From the NCBI RefSeq assembly GCF_000025265.1, contig NC_013739.1, positions 3,534,001-3,598,000 on the forward strand: a stretch of 64,000 nt of DNA, given 5' to 3'. The notes beneath the pieces were generated by a model, which saw only the letters and a program-made list of their open reading frames with translations, was not told the origin of the DNA and ran no database searches. Position 1 is the stretch's first letter; every line of letters starts with the position of its first letter. The position numbers and the translations under genes are program-made. This stretch comes from Conexibacter woesei DSM 14684. Its GTDB lineage: Bacteria > Actinomycetota > Thermoleophilia > Solirubrobacterales > Solirubrobacteraceae. Of the stretch, positions 1-8,438 are shown piece after piece.

Positions 1-1617
1 GTCGATCCGGATCGAGATCGTCCGCGAGGTGGTGCCGAGGCGGTCTCTGCCGGTGACCGTGTACGGCCTCGCCGCCGTCGCCTGCCGCGGCGTGCCTGCG
101 ATCGTGCCGGAGGCCGGATCGAGCGTGAGACCGTCCGGAAGGGCTGGGGCAACCGAGTATGAGAGCGGCGACGCGCGCCGCTGCTCCATCGGCGCGACCG
201 GAGCGATCGCGCCGCCCGCGGCGTAGGCGAGCGGTCCCGCCAGCTCGAACGACGGCGCGGGGGGCGTGAACAGGCGGACCGAGCCCGCCCCGGCACGACC
301 GAGCGGACTGTCGAGGAAGTACGCGGCGAAGAGCCGTGGCCCGGCTCCGAAGTCACTCGTCGTGCCGACACCGGCGGTCCGTCCACCGAGCAGGATGCCG
401 GCGTCGAGCAGGTTGCCGGCGTCCACGGGCGCAGAGCTCGCCTTGCCGAAGATGATCATGCCGCCGGATCCGAACGAGGAGCTGTCCGCGAGGTCGTCGA
501 GCCCATCGCGGTCGACGTCACCGACACCCTTCAGCACTCCGTCGACGCGATCGATGCGAAAGCCCGCCGAGCCGAGCGCCGCGAACGACAGAGGGCTGGT
601 AGCGGCGCGGCCGAACACGACGAAGGCGCGGCCGTTGTTGTAGTCGCTGACGGCGATGTCGGCCCTGCCGTCGCCGTTGACGTCCCCGGCACGTCCGACC
701 CCGGCGAGGTCGGTGCCCGTGAGGGAGAACCCGCCGCCGCCGAGTGCGTCGAGGTCGACGGGGTCGAGGTCTCTCTTGCCGAAGCTGACCCACGTGCGGC
801 CGCTCGCGCACGAACCGCCGCCGCAGGCCCCGCTGAAGGCGAGGTCCTCGAGGCCGTCGCCGTTGACGTCGCCGACGCCGCTGACGGCGTCGATGCCGGG
901 AACGGCAGGCGCTTCGATGCGGTAGCCGCCGGCTCCGATCGCGCCGAGGTCGACCGGCGTCGTGGTCGCCTTGCCGAACAGGAGCGTCGCGCGATCGGGG
1001 TTCGACTCGTGCACCAGCAGCTCGTCGCGCTCGTCGCCGTCGAGGTCGCGGACCGAGCTGGCGCTGCCCGCGAACGCCTGGGCGCCCCGCCCGTATACCT
1101 CGTAGCCTCGCTCGCCGAGGACGTCGAGATCGACGGTCGTCGTGGCGTCCGCGCCGTCCGCGCCGAAGACCACGAACACGCGTCCCGCCCGCGTCCGGGA
1201 CGGGGTCGAGGCGAACGCGGCGGAGACCAGAACGTCGTCGAGTCTGTCGCCGTTGACGTCTCCGCCTGGCACCGCCGAGAACGACCACGCCGCGTCGTCG
1301 GGCCCGTCGATCGCGAATCCACGGGTGCCGAGCGCGGCAAGATCGACCGGCGCGTCCGTGCCGTCGCCGAAGACCACGTATGCGCGCGCCGACATCGGTC
1401 GAGCCCCGTCGATGACCGAGTAGGAGAGCACGAGGTCCTCGCGCCCGTCGCCGTTGACGTCGCCTGCGGCGGTGGCCTGCCAGAGCCCGTCGCCGGCATG
1501 TTCGCCCGCAAGGAAGGCGGGGGACGTGGTGCCGGGAGCGATGCTCGGCTCGACGGCGAGCGCGGTCGCGCTGCAGCCCAACAGCAGCGCGACGGCGAGG
1601 GCGAGAGATTGGCGCAT
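1..1617 (-). CDS. Secreted FG-GAP repeat protein, 3' end outside window
   Basis: Reading from ATG at 1617, the frame stays open to base 1, giving 539 visible codons with no stop, so the C-terminus is missing. It starts with a signal peptide (MRQSLALAVALLLG, then CSATALA). About seven FG-GAP/VCBS-type repeats follow, each with a calcium-loop-like GDVNGDG.EDL motif and a VVFG strand, as in integrin-alpha-like seven-bladed propellers. After them comes a putative-Ig (He_PIG-type) segment containing LPDGLTLDPASGTIAGTP. The protein is probably exported and surface-exposed or released, with an adhesive or carbohydrate-related role; no substrate can be named. Several mature-region arginines use AGA (for example in GDRLDDVL), unlike the cytoplasmic genes nearby. 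Confidence 0.85.
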   Translation of the reverse strand, partial: MRQSLALAVALLLGCSATALAVEPSIAPGTTSPAFLAGEHAGDGLWQATAAGDVNGDGREDLVLSYSVIDGARPMSARAYVVFGDGTDAPVDLAALGTRGFAIDGPDDAAWSFSAVPGGDVNGDRLDDVLVSAAFASTPSRTRAGRVFVVFGADGADATTTVDLDVLGERGYEVYGRGAQAFAGSASSVRDLDGDERDELLVHESNPDRATLLFGKATTTPVDLGAIGAGGYRIEAPAVPGIDAVSGVGDVNGDGLEDLAFSGACGGGSCASGRTWVSFGKRDLDPVDLDALGGGGFSLTGTDLAGVGRAGDVNGDGRADIAVSDYNNGRAFVVFGRAATSPLSFAALGSAGFRIDRVDGVLKGVGDVDRDGLDDLADSSSFGSGGMIIFGKASSAPVDAGNLLDAGILLGGRTAGVGTTSDFGAGPRLFAAYFLDSPLGRAGAGSVRLFTPPAPSFELAGPLAYAAGGAIAPVAPMEQRRASPLSYSVAPALPDGLTLDPASGTIAGTPRQATAARPYTVTGRDRLGTTSRTISIRID

Positions 1618-1705
1618 GGCCGCTAGGGTACTTTCGCGTCGTGCCGGCCGCGCCGCCGGCACGAGCAACGGTGCGCGGCGACCCGTCCGGCCGCCGCGGC
1701 CCCGC

Positions 1706-2551
1706 TCAGCCCGCCTTGCGGTAGAGGCGCGTGGTGAGCGGCACGAAGACCGCCGTCAGCACCGCCGCCTCTGCCAGCACCAGGCCGACGTCGCCCGCGT
1801 CGCCGGCGTCGCCCATCAGACCGCGCACGGCGGTGACGAGGTGCGTGACCGGGTTGACGTCGACGAACGCCTCCAGCACGCTCGGCAGCGTCGAGGGCGC
1901 GACGAAGATGTTGCTGAGGAAGACGAGCGGGAAGAGCGCCATGAAGCCGGTGTTCATGACCGCGCTCGGGGAGCGCATCAACAGCCCGACGGTCATGAAG
2001 ACCCAGGCGAGCCCGAACGCGAACACGAGCACCAGCGCGATTGCCGCCACGACGCCGAGCGCGCTGTCGGGCCGGAAGCCGAGGATCAGGCCGACGATCA
2101 GCACGACCGTGCCCGCGATCAGGTACCGCACGCTGTCGCCGAGCACCGAGCCGACGAGCGGCGCGGGGCGCCACAGCGGCAGCGAACGGAAGCGGTCGAC
2201 GACGCCTCTCGTCATGTCGGTGTTGAGCGCGACGCCCGAGTAGACGGTCGTGAACAGCACCGACTGGACGAGGATGCCGGGCAATATGAACTGCAGGTAC
2301 TCCGAGGTCGATCCGGCGATCGCGCCGCCGAACATGTAGGTGAACATCACGGTGAAGAGGACCGGCGTGAGCGTCGCGTCGATCAGCTGCTCGGGCACGT
2401 GCCGGATCTTCAGCATCCCGCGCCAGCCGAACGCGCGGCAGGCCGCGAGCGCGCTCGCGCGCGGCGGGCGGGGGCCGGAGGCGATCGCCTTGCGGAGCGC
2501 TTCGTGATCGGCGAGCGCCGCGCCGGTGTCGGTCGTCGGTGTCGTGCTCAT
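1706..2551 (-). CDS. ABC-2 type (DrrB-like) transporter permease
   Basis: The 281-residue protein has a hydrophilic N-terminus of about 60 residues. Then come about six membrane segments typical of ABC-2 permeases of the daunorubicin-resistance DrrB family, including the stretch [15 protein letters not shown]-like around residues 95-115 and a [18 protein letters not shown] helix. It overlaps the upstream ATPase gene by 4 bp (ATGA), so the two are translationally coupled and form one exporter. The likely role is efflux of drugs or lipid-like molecules; the substrate cannot be read from sequence. Confidence 0.9.
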   Translation of the reverse strand: MSTTPTTDTGAALADHEALRKAIASGPRPPRASALAACRAFGWRGMLKIRHVPEQLIDATLTPVLFTVMFTYMFGGAIAGSTSEYLQFILPGILVQSVLFTTVYSGVALNTDMTRGVVDRFRSLPLWRPAPLVGSVLGDSVRYLIAGTVVLIVGLILGFRPDSALGVVAAIALVLVFAFGLAWVFMTVGLLMRSPSAVMNTGFMALFPLVFLSNIFVAPSTLPSVLEAFVDVNPVTHLVTAVRGLMGDAGDAGDVGLVLAEAAVLTAVFVPLTTRLYRKAG

Positions 2552-3546
2552 GCCGCCTGCTCCTGCTCGGTCGTGGGGTCGGGTGCGGTGCCGTCGTCGC
2601 CGTCCGCCGGTCGCCCGGTCAGCGCGAGGAAGACCTCGTCGAGGCTCGGCTGGCCGAGCGAGAAGCCGGCGACCGCGACGCCGGAGCGCGACAGCTCGCC
2701 GATCGCGTCGGCGGCCGCCTCCGCGTCGCCGCAGGGAGCCGACAGCGCGGCGGGCTCGGGCTCGAGATGGGAGGAGCCGAAGCGCTGCGCGAGCACGCGC
2801 TCGGCGTCGCCGCGCTGGGCGGGGTCGAGCAGCCGCACGTGCAGCGAGCCGGCGCCGACCGACGCCTTCAGCTGCGCCGGCGTGCCCTCGGCGATCACTC
2901 TGCCGTGGTCGATCACGGCGATCCCGGCCGCGAGCTGGTCGGCCTCTTCGAGGTACTGCGTGCAGAGCAGGATCGTCGTGCCCTCGGCGACGAGCAGCCG
3001 GACGATCTCCCAGACCTGGTTGCGCGAGCGCGGGTCGAGGCCGGTCGTCGGCTCGTCGAGGAACAGCAGCTGCGGCGTGACGACGATGCTGGCGGCGATG
3101 TCGAGCCGCCGGCGCATGCCGCCGGAGTAGTTCTTCACGAGCTTGCCTGCCGCCTCGCTGAGGCCGAACGCGTCGAGCAGCTGGTCGGCGCGGTCGTGCG
3201 ACTGGGTGCGGCCGAAGCCGAGCAGCCGCGCGAGCAGGATGATGTTCTCGCGGCCGGTCAGCTCCTCGTCGACGGACGCGAGCTGGCCGGTCAGGCTGAC
3301 CGCGCTGCGGACCGCGTCGGCGTCGCGCACGACGTCGTGGCCGAGCACCTGGGCTCTGCCCTCGTCGGGCGCGAGCAGCGTGGCGAGCATGCGGATGGTG
3401 GTGGTCTTGCCCGCGCCGTTGGGCCCGAGGACGCCGTAGACGGAGCCGGTCGGCACCGCCAGGTCGACGCCGTCGACGGCCCGTTGCGTCCCGAAGGTCT
3501 TGACGAGGCCGCTGGCCTCGATCGCGAGTGTGGAGTTCGCCGTCAT
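2548..3546 (-). CDS. DrrA-type ABC exporter ATPase
   Basis: 332 residues. Walker A is GPNGAGKTT (residues about 41-49), the signature is [13 protein letters not shown] and Walker B is [12 protein letters not shown], followed by the C-terminal extension usual in DrrA-type ATPases of antibiotic and glycolipid exporters. The frame is open further upstream to 3624, but I chose ATG at 3546 ([10 protein letters not shown]) because a purine-rich GAAAGAGA lies just before it and a MerR-type promoter occupies the upstream part. It is the first gene of the two-gene exporter operon and probably powers the permease encoded just downstream. Confidence 0.9.
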   Translation of the reverse strand: MTANSTLAIEASGLVKTFGTQRAVDGVDLAVPTGSVYGVLGPNGAGKTTTIRMLATLLAPDEGRAQVLGHDVVRDADAVRSAVSLTGQLASVDEELTGRENIILLARLLGFGRTQSHDRADQLLDAFGLSEAAGKLVKNYSGGMRRRLDIAASIVVTPQLLFLDEPTTGLDPRSRNQVWEIVRLLVAEGTTILLCTQYLEEADQLAAGIAVIDHGRVIAEGTPAQLKASVGAGSLHVRLLDPAQRGDAERVLAQRFGSSHLEPEPAALSAPCGDAEAAADAIGELSRSGVAVAGFSLGQPSLDEVFLALTGRPADGDDGTAPDPTTEQEQAA

Positions 3547-3593
3547 CGGTCTCTTTCGTGGGTTGATCAGTCGCTGCGCGGGGCCTGATGACG

Positions 3594-3624
3594 ATTCTCT
3601 CGCTTCAAGTGCGCTTGAAGTCAA
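3594..3624 (-). promoter_or_regulatory. MerR-type promoter with 19-bp spacer before the DrrAB operon
   Basis: On the minus strand a -35 box TTGACT (3624-3619) and a -10-like GAGAAT (3599-3594) are separated by 19 bp. The spacer region carries a perfect inverted repeat, CTTCAAG-TGCG-CTTGAAG (3603-3620). A long spacer filled by a dyad is the hallmark of promoters activated by MerR-family regulators, which are also frequent controllers of drug exporters. No merR gene is visible in the window, so the regulator would act from elsewhere. The -10 match is weak. Confidence 0.65.
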
Positions 3625-3692
3625 GCGAGTCGTCCTCGCGTGCTTGTCGTGGTCTAAGACCGGCGGGCACGCGAGAACTCATCGCTGGAACG

Positions 3693-4619
3693 TCACGGCA
3701 GCAGCACGATCTTTCCACGGGTGTGACGGTGCGCCAACTCCTGGTACGCCGAACGGACCTGCTCCAACGGGTAGGTACGGGCGATCGGGATCTCGATGCT
3801 GCCGTCGGCGACGAGCCCGGCGACCTCGGCGAGCAGGGCGGCGGAGCCGACCTCGCTGCTGCCCTGCCACTGGATCCCCAGCCGCTCGACGGCGGGGTGG
3901 TCGATCACCGTGCTGACGCGGCCGGGAGCGACGCCGAGCGCGATCGCGAGGTCGGCGTAGCCGTCGCCGAAGGCATCGACGAACGCATCGACGCGGCCGC
4001 CGCCGGCCGCCGCGCGGATCCGCTCCTCCTGCCCCTCCCCGTAGGCGACCGGGATCACGTCGCGCGAGCGCAGCCAGTCGTGGTTGTGCTCGCTCGCGAG
4101 GCCGATCGCGGTCGCGCCCGTCAGCCGCGCGAGCTGGACCGCGACCGAGCCGACACCGCCCGCCGCACCCGCGACGACGACCGTCTCGCCGGGCTGCGGC
4201 GCGACGCCCCGCACGGCCGCATAGCCCGCCAGCGGCGCGACGAACAGCGAGCCGGCGACCTCCCACGAGACGGCGTCCGGCTTCGCCGTCAGCTGCGTCG
4301 CCGGCACCGCGACCAGCTCGGCGTGGCTGGCGCGCGCGTCGGTCCAGCCGAGCACCGCGTCGCCGACCGAGAAGCCGCTCTCGACGGTGCCTTCGCCGAG
4401 CCGCTCGACGGTCCCCGCAAGGTCGCTGCCCTCGCCGGACGGGAACGTCGCCGGCCAGCGATCCGCGAAGACGCCCGCGCGGATCGCGATCTCGCCGGGG
4501 TTGATCGCCGCGGCGCGGACCCGCACCAGCACCTCCCCGAGAGCGGGCGAGGGATCGTCGACCGCTCGCACCTCCAGGACGTCGACGTCGCCGTAGCGGT
4601 CGAATCGCACTGCCTTCAT
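3693..4619 (-). CDS. Quinone oxidoreductase-like NADP-dependent dehydrogenase (MDR family)
   Basis: 308 residues, a zinc-free medium-chain dehydrogenase/reductase of the quinone oxidoreductase (QorA) group. It starts MKAVRFDRYGDVDVLEV, as family members do, at ATG 4619, preceded by AAGGAGG. The N-terminal GroES-like domain has INPGEIAIRAGVF. The Rossmann domain has the nucleotide motif VVVAGAAGGVGSVAVQLA (around residues 140-160), and the protein ends in RHTRGKIVLLP. It probably reduces quinones or alpha,beta-unsaturated carbonyls with NADPH. It is divergent from the regulator at 4757, which may control it. Confidence 0.88.
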   Translation of the reverse strand: MKAVRFDRYGDVDVLEVRAVDDPSPALGEVLVRVRAAAINPGEIAIRAGVFADRWPATFPSGEGSDLAGTVERLGEGTVESGFSVGDAVLGWTDARASHAELVAVPATQLTAKPDAVSWEVAGSLFVAPLAGYAAVRGVAPQPGETVVVAGAAGGVGSVAVQLARLTGATAIGLASEHNHDWLRSRDVIPVAYGEGQEERIRAAAGGGRVDAFVDAFGDGYADLAIALGVAPGRVSTVIDHPAVERLGIQWQGSSEVGSAALLAEVAGLVADGSIEIPIARTYPLEQVRSAYQELAHRHTRGKIVLLP

Positions 4620-4756
4620 CGGACTGCCTCCTTCGCGGGCTGGACGTTGCCGCCTCATCGTGCGACGGCCGGCCGCGACCGCTACCTGCCCGCTCGGGCG
4701 GTTCTGCTGCCCGGATGGCCAGGCGGCGGCTCCGGCGGGGTGGCTACGATCGGCCG

Positions 4757-6046
4757 ATGGCCGTTCTCGCATCGAGCGACGCGACGTGGGCGCTGGCGGC
4801 GAGCGGGCGCCTGATCCGCAGCCCGCGGCCGGAGACGCTGCGGGTGCTGGCGGAGCTGGCGGACGAGGTGCTGCCGGCCGGCCCCGGCCGGCTCGTCGCG
4901 ATGCTGACGGGCGACTGCTCGCGCGCGCCGCTCAAGCTGCACGGCGGCGACGCGCTGCCCGGGCCGGTCACGAGCGCGGAGCTGGGGCGGCTGACGAGCG
5001 TCGTGGAGGTCGGAACGCCGTGGGTCGACGTGGCGCGGATCGGCGGCGCCGAGCGGTCTGTGCTGGCCGTCGCAACCGGCTCCGCGACCGCCGCCGGCTC
5101 GGCGGGGTCGCTGTTCGCGATCGAGCTGGCGGACCCCGAGCCCCCGCCTGAGGCCGTGCGGATCGTCCACGGCCTGTGCGAGATCGCGGCGGCCGCGTTC
5201 GCCGAGCGCGCAACCGAGCCGGAACCCGGACAGCTGGTCGAGAACCTCGCCGCCGCGCAGGAGCGCGCGCGGGCGATCGTCGAGCTGGGCGAGGCGCACG
5301 AGGCCGCGCTGACGGCGCTGCTGTCCGCGCTGCGCGCGCGGGACCTGAGCGACCGCGCCGCGCGCGCGGCGGCGACGGACCTCGCCGTCTCGGCGCTGAT
5401 CGAGCTGCGCGAGGCCGGCGACCGCGACCGCGCGCTCAGCGAGGAGCCGGCCGCGGCGGCGTTCGACCGCCTGCGCCAGCAGCTGCTCCCGATCGGCCGC
5501 TACGCGAGCGCCGCGCTCGAGCTGGCCGGGCCCGACGCGGGGGAGCGCGTGCTGCCGTCCGAGCTGGCGCACGCGGCGCGCGCGATCTCGCGCGGCGTCG
5601 CGCTCGTCCTGCTCGACCAGGACGGCGTCGGCAGGATCCGCGTCAGCTGGCGCGTCACGCCGGCCGAGCTGCTGCTGAGCGCCCGTGACGACGGGCCCGG
5701 GGCGCTGACCGACGCCGCCCTCGCCGTCCACCGCACGGGCGAGCGCGTCGCCGCGCTCGGCGGCTCGGTGAGCGTCGACGCGGTCGCCGGGTGGGGGACG
5801 ACGGTGACCGTCGCGCTCCCGCTGGCGCCGGTCGAGAGCGGGCCGCCCAACCCGCTCGCCGTCCTCAACGCCCGCGAGCTGGAGGTGCTGGCCGAGCTCG
5901 CGCGCGGCGGCCGCAACCGCCAGATCGCCGAGGCGCTGGCGATCACGCCGCACACGGTCAAGTTCCACGTCGCCAACATCCTGCGCAAGCTCGGCGTCTC
6001 CTCGCGCGGGGAAGCGGCGGCGTTGGCGCACCGCCACGCGCACTGA
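4757..6046 (+). CDS. LuxR-type regulator with an internal histidine-kinase-like ATPase module
   Basis: 429 residues from ATG 4757 (MAVLASSDATWAL). The N-terminal 150 residues resemble a sensory (GAF-like) domain. A helical segment with LGEAHEAALTALLSAL follows, which looks like a dimerisation/phosphoacceptor helix. Then comes a HATPase-like fold (LLLSARDDGPGALTDAAL, then GGSVSVDAVAGWGTTVTVALP). The last 65 residues are a GerE/LuxR helix-turn-helix (LNARELEVLAELARGGRNRQIAEAL, with HTVKFHVANILRKLG). No receiver domain lies between the two modules. The protein therefore joins the two ends of a NarX/NarL-type pathway in one chain. Whether it binds ATP is uncertain, since the N-box is poorly conserved. 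Confidence 0.75.
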   Translation: MAVLASSDATWALAASGRLIRSPRPETLRVLAELADEVLPAGPGRLVAMLTGDCSRAPLKLHGGDALPGPVTSAELGRLTSVVEVGTPWVDVARIGGAERSVLAVATGSATAAGSAGSLFAIELADPEPPPEAVRIVHGLCEIAAAAFAERATEPEPGQLVENLAAAQERARAIVELGEAHEAALTALLSALRARDLSDRAARAAATDLAVSALIELREAGDRDRALSEEPAAAAFDRLRQQLLPIGRYASAALELAGPDAGERVLPSELAHAARAISRGVALVLLDQDGVGRIRVSWRVTPAELLLSARDDGPGALTDAALAVHRTGERVAALGGSVSVDAVAGWGTTVTVALPLAPVESGPPNPLAVLNARELEVLAELARGGRNRQIAEALAITPHTVKFHVANILRKLGVSSRGEAAALAHRHAH

Positions 6047-6193
6047 GCGGCGGCCCTCAGCGCGGCGCGCCCACGCGCTCGCCGCCGGCCGTGCGCGAAA
6101 CCGCGCTCCTTTCGCGCGCCGCCTCCGTTGAAGGAGTGCGCGAGCGGAACGGACTCCGCGCCGCGCACGAATCCCTGCCTGGAGGAGCCCAGC

Positions 6194-7678
6194 TTGAACC
6201 CGTCGCTCGTCGCGGCCCCGATCCGCTGCGCGCTCGCAGCCCTGCTCGCCGCCGCGGCGCTGCTCGCCGCCGCGACCCCGGCCGCCCACGCGTGGAGCGG
6301 GGAGGAGGTCGCCCGCTACGCCGGCGGCGTCGAGCGTGCGTGGGCGCGGCTGACCGACGAGCACGGCGGCGTCCGCGACGTGCTCGAGCCGCCGTACGGC
6401 GGCTTCAACTACGGCACGCTGATGCTCGCGCAGGCGCAGTTGCGGGCCGCCGCGCGCAGCGACGACGAGGAGCTGCGGCGAGCGGCGGTCGCGCAGGTCC
6501 TCGGGACGCTGCGGCGCGACCCGCAGAGCGACCCGTTCCACGTGCTCGGCGCCACGACGCTGCTGCGCGACGGACAGGCCGGGCGCCTGCCCGGCGCCGA
6601 CTGGGAGCGGTTCGGGCAGCCGCTCGCCGACTGGATCGGCCGCATCCCGCCGTTCCGCGGCCACTCGTTCGCGTCCGCCGCCGGCTACGACAACTGGCGG
6701 CTCGTCTTCGCCGCCGGCGCGACCGCGGCGCGGATCCGGCGCGAAGCCGGCCGCTACGCGCTCGCGCTGATGGCGCCCGACGGCGCGCTGACCGCGGGCG
6801 GCCGCAGCATGGAGCAGTCGTGGGTGCTCGCCGCCGCCGTCGCGCTCGGCGCGATGCGCGCCTCCGACCACGGTCCCGCCGCGCGGACCTGGCGCGCGTT
6901 CGCGGAGCGGGCGATGGACCGCCTCGTGCGCGTCCACCCGCTGCTCGGCGACGGCACGATCCCGGTCGTGCCGGGTCTGCGCCATGCGTGGGACGCGACG
7001 ATCATGGACGGCTACGCGTCGATGACGCAGTACAACGGGCTGACGCTGTTCCTGCTGCAGGACGCCGCCGACCGCTGGCCCGAGGGCGTCCCGCTCGGCC
7101 GCATCCCCGCCGACGCGCGCGGCCAGCTCGCCGCCGACCTCGGCGGCTCACGGCTCGTCTGGGGCCGCGGCCCGCGATTGTGGTGGGCGCTGTCCGGCCG
7201 CCGCACGCAGGGCGACGGCCGCTACCAGCAGGGGCTCGCGGCGGCGAAGGTCGCCGACGCCGCCGCGCCGGGCGGCTGGCGCGACCTGCTCGCCGCGCGG
7301 CCGCAGCGGCACGGCATCTCGTCCGCGTGGCTGCTGCGGACGCCGCGCGGCACCGCGCGGCTCGTGCTCGCGCACGCCGGCGGCCGCGGCGGCAACGTGC
7401 GGCTGTGGGGCGCGTGGCGGCTCGCGAGCGGCGCCACCTACCGCCGCGCGCACTGGACGCTGCTCGCACGCGAGCGCACGCTGACGGTCGTGACCGAGCC
7501 GCTGCGTCCGGGCGAGGCGCTCGACGCGGCGGTCTGGGCCGTGCCTGGCGTCGTGCCCGCGCTCGCGCGCGGCAGCGTCACGCCGCGAGCGTGCACGGTG
7601 ACCGCGTCGGGCCCGGCGTGCCCGCTGCGGATCCGCGTCGCGCGGCCGGGCCGGGTGCGGCTGACGATCGGCGGGTGA
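6194..7678 (+). CDS. Secreted protein of unknown function, possible alpha/alpha-toroid fold
   Basis: I place the start at TTG 6194, because GGAGGAG sits 6 nt upstream and translation then begins directly with a signal peptide (about 32 residues ending AAHA before WSGEE). The frame is open further upstream without a better start. The 494-residue product has no motif I recognise with certainty. Repeated Trp/Tyr-rich helices (GGFNYGTLMLAQAQL, AGYDNWRLVF, MTQYNGLTLFLLQ) followed by a beta-rich C-terminus resemble the toroid-plus-sandwich layout of secreted polysaccharide lyases and heparinase-like proteins. That comparison is by appearance only. Unlike other exported proteins here it uses no AGA arginine codons. 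Confidence 0.6.
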   Translation: MNPSLVAAPIRCALAALLAAAALLAAATPAAHAWSGEEVARYAGGVERAWARLTDEHGGVRDVLEPPYGGFNYGTLMLAQAQLRAAARSDDEELRRAAVAQVLGTLRRDPQSDPFHVLGATTLLRDGQAGRLPGADWERFGQPLADWIGRIPPFRGHSFASAAGYDNWRLVFAAGATAARIRREAGRYALALMAPDGALTAGGRSMEQSWVLAAAVALGAMRASDHGPAARTWRAFAERAMDRLVRVHPLLGDGTIPVVPGLRHAWDATIMDGYASMTQYNGLTLFLLQDAADRWPEGVPLGRIPADARGQLAADLGGSRLVWGRGPRLWWALSGRRTQGDGRYQQGLAAAKVADAAAPGGWRDLLAARPQRHGISSAWLLRTPRGTARLVLAHAGGRGGNVRLWGAWRLASGATYRRAHWTLLARERTLTVVTEPLRPGEALDAAVWAVPGVVPALARGSVTPRACTVTASGPACPLRIRVARPGRVRLTIGG

Positions 7679-7684
7679 GCGGAG

Positions 7685-8293
7685 TCAGGCGCGTCGCAGC
7701 GCGTCGAGCCCGGCGCGCAGGAACGCGAGCCCGCGCTCCAACTCCTGCTCCACGCGCTCGACCTCGCCCTGCGCCGCCCATTGGGCGCGGATCGTGAGCA
7801 GGACGCCGAGCGTCGCGGCGGCGAAGGCGCGCGGCCCGAGCCCGTCGACCGTCTCGCCCAGGTCGCCGGCGACCGCGCTCGCGATCGCACCCTCGGCCGC
7901 CTCGAGCAGCAGCCGCTCGCGCGAGCGCAGGTAGGGGTCGGCGATCAGCGCGCGGGCGCGCATCCGCTCCAGCTCGTCGTCGTGCTCGCCCTCCGGCGGA
8001 TCCGCGAACAGCCACTCGCGCAGCCGCGTGACGAGGTCGCCCTCGCCCGAGGCGAGCGTGCTGATGAGGCGGCCGAAGTCCTGGTCGACCTGCTGCAGGA
8101 CGATGTCGTCCTTGGAGGGGAAGTAGAGCGAGACGGTGCGTGGCGCGACGTCGGCCCGCTCGGCGATCAGCGGGATCGTCGCCGCCTCGAAGCCGCGGTC
8201 GAGCGTCAGCTCCAGCGTCGCCGCGACGATCGCGCGGCGCGTCCGCGCCTTCTTGCGTTCTCGCAGACCGGGGGGATTGCTCGTCGCGCTCAT
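7685..8293 (-). CDS. TetR-family transcriptional regulator
   Basis: 202 residues. The N-terminal helix-turn-helix covers about residues 15-62 (RRAIVAATLELTLDRGFEAA, then PRTVSLYFPSKDDIV), followed by a helical ligand-binding domain. It lies divergent from the MMPL exporter gene 145 bp away. This is the usual arrangement of a local repressor that releases the exporter when it binds the exported compound. The imperfect dyad at 8361-8377 in the shared spacer is a candidate operator. Confidence 0.9.
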   Translation of the reverse strand: MSATSNPPGLRERKKARTRRAIVAATLELTLDRGFEAATIPLIAERADVAPRTVSLYFPSKDDIVLQQVDQDFGRLISTLASGEGDLVTRLREWLFADPPEGEHDDELERMRARALIADPYLRSRERLLLEAAEGAIASAVAGDLGETVDGLGPRAFAAATLGVLLTIRAQWAAQGEVERVEQELERGLAFLRAGLDALRRA

Positions 8294-8360
8294 CTGCTGC
8301 AGAGCCTACCAGCGAACGTGCGTGAAGACGCAATCTTGCGGGTGAGAGCAATCACACAGT

Positions 8361-8377
8361 CTTGGAAATTTTGCAAG
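8361..8377. promoter_or_regulatory. Candidate TetR operator between regulator and MMPL gene
   Basis: CTTGGAAATTTTGCAAG is an imperfect 17-bp inverted repeat. It sits in an AT-rich patch of otherwise GC-rich DNA, between divergent genes encoding a TetR regulator and an MMPL transporter. Position and symmetry fit a TetR site, but no motif specific to this regulator is known to me. Confidence 0.45.
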
Positions 8378-8438
8378 CCCCTGTATCTTTCTGCAACCAC
8401 CCAGCTCCTTTTCCTCTTCCCACCACACCCGGAGACCC

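Noticed and set aside
4682-6985. A 767-residue open frame on the minus strand opposite the LuxR-type regulator and secreted protein
   Set aside because: It is Arg/Ala/Gly/Asp-rich without domains and is the mirror of two genes with clear motifs on the plus strand. Long antisense frames are expected at this GC content.
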